A stretch of DNA of 31,109 bases, taken from IMG/VR virus record IMGVR_UViG_3300021437_000065, positions 1-31,109 of that record. One strand, written 5' to 3'. Under the pieces are notes generated by a model. The model saw only the letters and a list, made by a program, of their open reading frames with translations, was not told the origin of the DNA and did no database searches. A program made the position numbers and the translations under genes. Every line of letters begins with the position of its first letter. The stretch's first letter is position 1. The DNA comes from a virus. Positions 27,417 through 31,109 of the stretch are shown piece after piece.

Positions 27417-27445
27417 ATTATAACCCGACGCCAAATAAAAGTAAA
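27417..27445 (-). promoter_or_regulatory. Promoter after the clamp gene (TTTACT / TATAAT)
   Basis: On the minus strand TTTACTTTTATT starts at 27445, a 17-nt spacer follows, and TATAAT is at 27422-27417. The -35 abuts the clamp stop codon. It should drive the acetyltransferase-like gene and the tRNAs. Confidence 0.8.
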
Positions 27446-28105
27446 TCAGAACGACGAGCTCGATTCCAACGCGATAAACACGCTGATCTTACCGTCAACC
27501 GAGCTGAACTGGGAAATCTTCTTTGCTGAGATTTTCACAGCGTAGTCCAAACCGCCCATCAGCTTCAGATTATCAATCTTGATATTGGCAGTGAAGTCTC
27601 GGTCAGAGTCACCCAGCCCAATAACAAAGTTGTTTGAAGTTGGGTTCTTCAGGTCGCCCACCACAACAGACAACTTACCATCAGCGCCCACAACGCTCAA
27701 GTCAACCCCACGAATAACCGAGGCGGTCTTCATGATTGTGGCAATCTGCGTTGCCGTCAGAGTAAACTCAACATCTGCCCCAGGGAACTTGATCTCCTTG
27801 GTTGGGATTGTCAACACAGAAGGGTCAGCCGAGTAGAACTTGATTGCCGATGCGCCCTGGCTGATTTTTGCCAGTTTGTCGGTAATCTCGATAGTTGGGT
27901 CTTCAAACAGACTCAACACGCCGAGGAATTCGTTAAGGTCGTAGATACCAAAATCCAACGGAATCGAATCGGGCAGCGTTGCCGTTGCCATCACGTTCTT
28001 CTGAGCGTTGATCGTTGAGATTTTGTTACCCTCTTTCAAGAGCAAGTTACTGTTGATCGTCGCAAAATTCTTCAGAACTGCGATCGACTCTTTACTGAAT
28101 TTCAT
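27446..28105 (-). CDS. 45: Sliding clamp gp45
   Basis: 219 residues (T4: 228). KESIAVLKNFATINSNLLLK matches the T4 start LSKDTTALLKNFATINS, and IYDLNEFLGVLSLFEDP and SADPSVLTIP also follow T4 closely. The trimer encircles DNA and gives processivity to gp43. In T4 it also activates late transcription through gp55 and gp33, relevant here because a late promoter lies downstream. Unlike in T4, gp45 is separated from gene 44 by about 11.6 kb of other genes. It overlaps the preceding gene by 14 nt. Confidence 0.95.
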   Translation of the reverse strand: MKFSKESIAVLKNFATINSNLLLKEGNKISTINAQKNVMATATLPDSIPLDFGIYDLNEFLGVLSLFEDPTIEITDKLAKISQGASAIKFYSADPSVLTIPTKEIKFPGADVEFTLTATQIATIMKTASVIRGVDLSVVGADGKLSVVVGDLKNPTSNNFVIGLGDSDRDFTANIKIDNLKLMGGLDYAVKISAKKISQFSSVDGKISVFIALESSSSF

Positions 28106-28400
28106 TATTTTCCTTTGTCAAATCAAGATGAATCAAAAACATCAAACAACACGCCGCGTGACTCAAGTGAGGGAGACCGCTCTCACCGTCAGCCGCTTCC
28201 CCCCGCATATGCGCTGAGATATGTCGCAACGCAGCGTCAAGGTATCTCGAATCTGCGTTGTCAACATATTTCCAGTTATCAGGCTGATACTTTGCAGCCC
28301 CAAACGTCAAAACCTCAGCGATAGACTCAAGGGCGACCGGGGGAAGCAGGCCCATGCGGGGTTTGCCTCCATCGAATTTCATCCCAAGAGTCTTGCTCAT
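28092..28400 (-). CDS. dATP/dGTP diphosphohydrolase-like protein
   Basis: 102 residues. GMKFDGGKPRMGLLPPVALE, FGAAKYQPDNWKYV, ALRHISAHMRGEAADGESGL and PHLSHAACCLMFL fit the N-terminal domain family of phage dATP/dGTP diphosphohydrolases (DUF5664 type), a mostly helical MazG/HD-like set. The likely role is trimming dNTP pools. Neighbouring purine-modification genes (such as purZ) are not seen in the window, so a link to base modification is not supported. The start overlaps the stop of the preceding gene. Confidence 0.75.
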   Translation of the reverse strand: MSKTLGMKFDGGKPRMGLLPPVALESIAEVLTFGAAKYQPDNWKYVDNADSRYLDAALRHISAHMRGEAADGESGLPHLSHAACCLMFLIHLDLTKENNEIQ

Positions 28401-28633
28401 TATACCGTCGCCACGTCAGCGGTCATATCAACGTACTTGACGGTCAAACCCTTCTTGGTTGTGGTGACCATCGAGACAACGCCCAGACCGTGGAAACGGT
28501 TGGCCTTGTACTTTGCATCATAGGGGTTTGCAAAGCCGATTTTGCGCACCTGAGCAATAGTCAGGGACTTACCCTTGGCCATAGCGGCGTTGAATTTAGA
28601 CTGGAAAGTGGGTTTACGTTTCGTTGCTGCCAT
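28400..28633 (-). CDS. Hypothetical basic protein (77 aa)
   Basis: 77 residues from the ATG at 28633, with AAGGAAC before it; a longer frame has no such site. The start MAATKRKPTFQSKFNAAMAK is strongly basic, and VRKIGFANPYDAKYKANRFH follows. Nucleic-acid binding is possible from charge alone. Not recognised. Confidence 0.6.
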   Translation of the reverse strand: MAATKRKPTFQSKFNAAMAKGKSLTIAQVRKIGFANPYDAKYKANRFHGLGVVSMVTTTKKGLTVKYVDMTADVATV

Positions 28634-28680
28634 AATAAAGTTCCTTGTGATAGTGGTTAAAATGGATTGTTGTTTTACTA

Positions 28681-29007
28681 TCATCGAACAACAATACCGA
28701 ACTTCTTCAGTTCAGATTCAAACTCAAAATCGAGGGTCGTCGGTTCAACCTCATCGAACTCTTCATCAGATTCAATCCCAATGGGGAGGCGATACGTTCC
28801 CCTGGCAACCTGATTATTCATGATCAACCAGATTGGCCAGCTGACTTTGTATTTCTTATCAATTGATCGAAGGCTTCGGAATTTCTCGTCAACCTCAATC
28901 AACTGCCGGTGAGTAATTATAGCGCCCTCGTATATCTCAGCAAAATAATGTTTCACCAGGGCCATCCAGCGGTTCTGTGCCGGGGTCAATTTATCTGCTG
29001 TGATCAT
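28681..29007 (-). CDS. Hypothetical protein (108 aa)
   Basis: 108 residues. MITADKLTPAQNRWMALVKH and ITHRQLIEVDEKFRSLRSID suggest a helix-turn-helix-like start, and KVSWPIWLIMNNQVARGTYR recalls small phage proteins with winged-helix character. The C-terminal third is very acidic. The ATG overlaps the DUF932 stop by 4 nt. Function unknown. Confidence 0.62.
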   Translation of the reverse strand: MITADKLTPAQNRWMALVKHYFAEIYEGAIITHRQLIEVDEKFRSLRSIDKKYKVSWPIWLIMNNQVARGTYRLPIGIESDEEFDEVEPTTLDFEFESELKKFGIVVR

Positions 29008-29981
29008 GCTGCCACCTCGTATGTGTTCAACAGGTACTCAAACGCCTGATCCTTGCTCTTGGCGCCATAACCCCACAAAGCCGAGTTCAACTTATTGCTG
29101 GCGTTGCGACCCAAGTGATGATCATAGTACTCGGTAAACGCATTGAGCAACCCGTAAGCAGTCTGACCGGCAGAATCTGAACCCATCGCGCCACCCAAAT
29201 ACAGGTTATGGATGTGATTTGCAGTTTTCACCTCAGCGTTGGTTGGGTCAGCTGGGTCGTTTGATACCAGAGCCAGAATATCAGAGTATGAGTCTTTGCT
29301 TGAAACCTTGATTTTGGACATTTCAACCATCTGGCGAGAAAACTTATCCCAGCTTGACTCAAACAGACCCAGTTGAGACTTGATCGAGTTTGGTTTGAAA
29401 GTTGAGTGGTGACTGGCTCGGACAGCAGCCGAGTTATCTCCGCCCATTGCGATACTCAGGGTATTATTACAGACCACGCGGGTACTGGTGAACTTTGCAG
29501 TGGTTGCCATCGAACCATCACATGAGGTTGACAACAGCAAATAACCGCCGATTGCATCATTACCATTCAACACAACCTTGTTATTGGTATCAGCCAGAGC
29601 CCAGAACCGCTTGCCCCCAAACAATGTACCAGCGGTTGAGAGGCTCATCCCAGAATCAGACACCAGAGACCGGAAGAACTCGAGTACCTCCTTTGGTTGT
29701 ACTGCCTTGTAGCGGTCAGACACGACGCTGAGGGGTTCTTGCGTATCAGAACGAAACAGAACCTGCTTACCCTCAAATACTTGCGGGTTTCCAAACATAT
29801 CAACAAACTTTGCCTCGCTAGACTCAATCTGCCAATCCATACCGGCTTCTTTTTGCCAGGTCTCAATCGACGAATCTTTGGTGAGTTCTTGACCAAGGCC
29901 GTGCCAAATATCGCTACGATCACCGGCAAAGGCCATTTCGTGCTTGTTGCTGATTGAATTCAAAGTAAGTTCATGTGCCAT
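29004..29981 (-). CDS. DUF932 family protein
   Basis: 325 residues from the ATG at 29981, with GGAG 6 nt before it. IWHGLGQELTKDSSIETWQK near the start, then QEPLSVVSDRYKAVQPKEVL, FWALADTNNKVV, and TKFTSTRVVCNNTL-type segments define DUF932 (the phage/plasmid-like protein family). These are abundant in phages and plasmids, and their function is not settled. It is first in the operon that ends with the sliding clamp. Confidence 0.85.
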   Translation of the reverse strand: MAHELTLNSISNKHEMAFAGDRSDIWHGLGQELTKDSSIETWQKEAGMDWQIESSEAKFVDMFGNPQVFEGKQVLFRSDTQEPLSVVSDRYKAVQPKEVLEFFRSLVSDSGMSLSTAGTLFGGKRFWALADTNNKVVLNGNDAIGGYLLLSTSCDGSMATTAKFTSTRVVCNNTLSIAMGGDNSAAVRASHHSTFKPNSIKSQLGLFESSWDKFSRQMVEMSKIKVSSKDSYSDILALVSNDPADPTNAEVKTANHIHNLYLGGAMGSDSAGQTAYGLLNAFTEYYDHHLGRNASNKLNSALWGYGAKSKDQAFEYLLNTYEVAA

Positions 29982-30011
29982 AATAATCTCCAAGTGTGTT
30001 ACGATAGAGTA

Positions 30012-30040
30012 ATTATAACGGAGGAAACAATAAAAGTAAA
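30012..30040 (-). promoter_or_regulatory. Promoter for the DUF932-clamp operon (TTTACT / TATAAT)
   Basis: On the minus strand TTTACTTTTATTG starts at 30040, a 17-nt spacer follows, and TATAAT is at 30017-30012. It lies 1 nt after the stop of cluster C. The leader copies that at 26261-26289. Confidence 0.82.
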
Positions 30041-30041
30041 A

Positions 30042-30308
30042 TCAAAAATTCTCAAGAACTTCACCATATTCGGTGAATCTAACAAATTTGTAGTCATCAT
30101 CAAGTTCAAACCGAACATAGATATTATGCCCCTGCTTATATGTACCCTTTGAATCATCTGCACAACAAACAAGCCCAACCAGATGTAAGTCTTTGCAGAT
30201 TTTTATGAGTTCGGTTTGATTTTTGTCAATTTCGGAACTTTTGCGCCGATACCGCCGAAACACCCTAATAGAACTTTCACCACACATTTGCCATGTGATT
30301 ATGTGCAT
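30042..30308 (-). CDS. Small paralogous family protein, cluster C member 4
   Basis: 88 residues from the ATG at 30308; a GTG four codons earlier is the alternative. The start is MHIITWQMCGESSIRVFRRY. The usual FAKISG motif is degraded to LHLVGLVCC. The end is ELDDDYKFVRFTEYGEVLENF with a tail. It contains a basic RRYRRK stretch not seen elsewhere in the family. Confidence 0.75.
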   Translation of the reverse strand: MHIITWQMCGESSIRVFRRYRRKSSEIDKNQTELIKICKDLHLVGLVCCADDSKGTYKQGHNIYVRFELDDDYKFVRFTEYGEVLENF

Positions 30309-30310
30309 TA

Positions 30311-30529
30311 TTATAACCACCTTTCAAATTGTACAAAGTTTTCATTTTCATCAACACTAACGCAAGCAACCATATGGCGGGAATCGTTGAATATAGAGTT
30401 CATAGCATACCCAGATACCTTCGCCATATCAAACCAGTCTTGATGTTTTGGCTCAATGGCGATCAAATTCTTTCCATTGTACACTTCTACCACGTCACCG
30501 CTCGTTTCAGCGTAAATCCACATTTTCAT
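30311..30529 (-). CDS. Small paralogous family protein, cluster C member 3
   Basis: 72 residues. The start is MKMWIYAETSGDVVEVYNGK, the helix HQDWFDMAKVSGYAM and the end SVDENENFVQFERWL. It overlaps the upstream gene by 4 nt. Confidence 0.8.
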   Translation of the reverse strand: MKMWIYAETSGDVVEVYNGKNLIAIEPKHQDWFDMAKVSGYAMNSIFNDSRHMVACVSVDENENFVQFERWL

Positions 30530-30747
30530 AAAACCCGACTATCAAATCTGATGAATTCGCCATCATCGTCAACCATTGCATAGCAACTGATCATAGTTTG
30601 CCAATCTGTATGCGCCATGCCAGAAACTATTGATAGGTTCATAATGTCCTGAATCTTCCTAGTCAACTGGATTTTATCCTCACCAATAAAGGCAGAGCAG
30701 ACCCCACCGTCTAAGTCTGCATAGATGCTAAGTCTGCGTTCAGTCAC
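30526..30747 (-). CDS. Small paralogous family protein, cluster C member 2
   Basis: 73 residues. RRLSIYADLDGGVCSAF resembles the start of cluster C member 3. The helix is IQDIMNLSIVSGMAH and the end is MVDDDGEFIRFDSRVL. It overlaps the upstream gene by 8 nt. Confidence 0.8.
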   Translation of the reverse strand: MTERRLSIYADLDGGVCSAFIGEDKIQLTRKIQDIMNLSIVSGMAHTDWQTMISCYAMVDDDGEFIRFDSRVL

Positions 30748-30955
30748 AAAATCTCACAAAGTTATAGTCTGGATCAATTTCGCACCAGAACGAATTGTTA
30801 AGAAATTTACCAATTTTATGTCCAGATATCAACGCAAGATTATAGATAGGCTCGAACTTCTTGATTTCATAGCCCATGATGCGACCTTCATAGTTGTCCT
30901 GCGGTGACCAAAGAACAAAATAATAGTTTCCATCATAGCGAATTCGGACTTTCAT
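30740..30955 (-). CDS. Small paralogous family protein, cluster C member 1
   Basis: 71 residues. It starts MKVRIRYDGNYYFVLWSPQD; the helix is FEPIYNLALISGHKIG and the end EIDPDYNFVRFCD. YNLALISG is close to WNLALISG of cluster B member 1. It overlaps the partial gene upstream by 4 nt. Confidence 0.8.
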   Translation of the reverse strand: MKVRIRYDGNYYFVLWSPQDNYEGRIMGYEIKKFEPIYNLALISGHKIGKFLNNSFWCEIDPDYNFVRFCD

Positions 30956-31109
30956 TTGATGTGAACTGAGGAATTCGTTTCAATCCAAACCTTGGCCCCG
31001 CAAGATAGAGGATTGTCTGGAGAATAAACAATCTTTGATGGGCCGGCAATCTCAACCTCATGCGCGTAATGATTGGTCTTGTATGTTTTCACCGTCAGAA
31101 CCGGATCAT
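30952..31109 (-). CDS. C-terminal end of an unknown gene (partial)
   Basis: The last 52 codons are visible and the frame runs off the window. It reads DPVLTVKTYKTNHYAHEVEI, then AGPSKIVYSPDNPLSCGAKV and ends SSVHIK. It lacks the family helix and FVRF end, so it is not a family member. The stop overlaps the next ATG by 4 nt. Not recognised. Confidence 0.55.
   Translation of the reverse strand, partial: DPVLTVKTYKTNHYAHEVEIAGPSKIVYSPDNPLSCGAKVWIETNSSVHIK

Noticed and set aside
28092-28400. Part of a 2-aminoadenine (Z-genome) system
   Set aside because: Only a diphosphohydrolase-like domain is present; no PurZ-like synthetase is seen and the polymerase is T4 type.

Overview
The window is part of the genome of a T4-superfamily contractile-tailed phage. 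The evidence is the T4-type replication set: sliding clamp gp45, clamp-loader subunits gp44 and gp62, translational repressor RegA, family B polymerase gp43, recombinase UvsX and helicase gp41. It also has a DexA-like exonuclease, two tRNA genes and a perfect T4-type late promoter (TATAAATA). The host cannot be read from the sequence; a Gram-negative bacterium is the reasonable guess. Every gene I support lies on the minus strand, so transcription runs from high to low coordinates. Genes are packed with 1-4 nt overlaps, and almost every non-coding gap holds a promoter, hairpin or intron.

Layout in transcription order. 30.96-31.11 kb: end of an unknown gene. 30.04-30.96 kb: four members of a small-protein family (cluster C). 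27.4-30.0 kb: DUF932 protein, three small genes including a dATP/dGTP-diphosphohydrolase-like protein, and the clamp. 26.3-27.4 kb: an acetyltransferase-like protein, abutting tRNA-Thr and tRNA-Ser, and a hypothetical. 24.3-26.2 kb: a micro-membrane protein, hypotheticals and a nucleotidyltransferase-like protein. 20.9-24.24 kb: a late virion module consisting of a TTG-start structural protein, an 886-residue protein with 34 exact 22-residue repeats, and a PAAR tip protein. 18.96-20.8 kb: small hypotheticals. 16.2-18.96 kb: 13 tandem family members (cluster B). 13.3-16.2 kb: gp44, a membrane protein, gp62, RegA and Hsp20. 4-13 kb: DexA-like exonuclease, split polymerase, split UvsX, gp41 and a secreted nuclease. 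1-4 kb: a second nucleotidyltransferase-like protein and 16 tandem family members (cluster A).

Three things stand out. First, 33 paralogues of about 55-90 residues (one cut by the window edge, one frameshifted) form three head-to-tail arrays. They share a central helix of FAKISGK type and a C-terminus of LDDDLNFVRFL type. I do not recognise this family and regard it as the best candidate for an undescribed system. Second, the replication genes are heavily interrupted. UvsX is made as two polypeptides joined by a split intein, with a GIY-YIG endonuclease gene between the halves. DNA polymerase is two polypeptides divided in the fingers, and the second is further interrupted by a 247-nt ORF-less group I intron inside motif B. 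Third, promoters are very regular: a TTTACTTTTATTG upstream block, a 17-nt spacer (16 in one case) and TATAAT, with the -35 usually touching the previous stop codon. Four promoters place the -10 only 5-6 nt before an ATG, predicting leaderless mRNAs.
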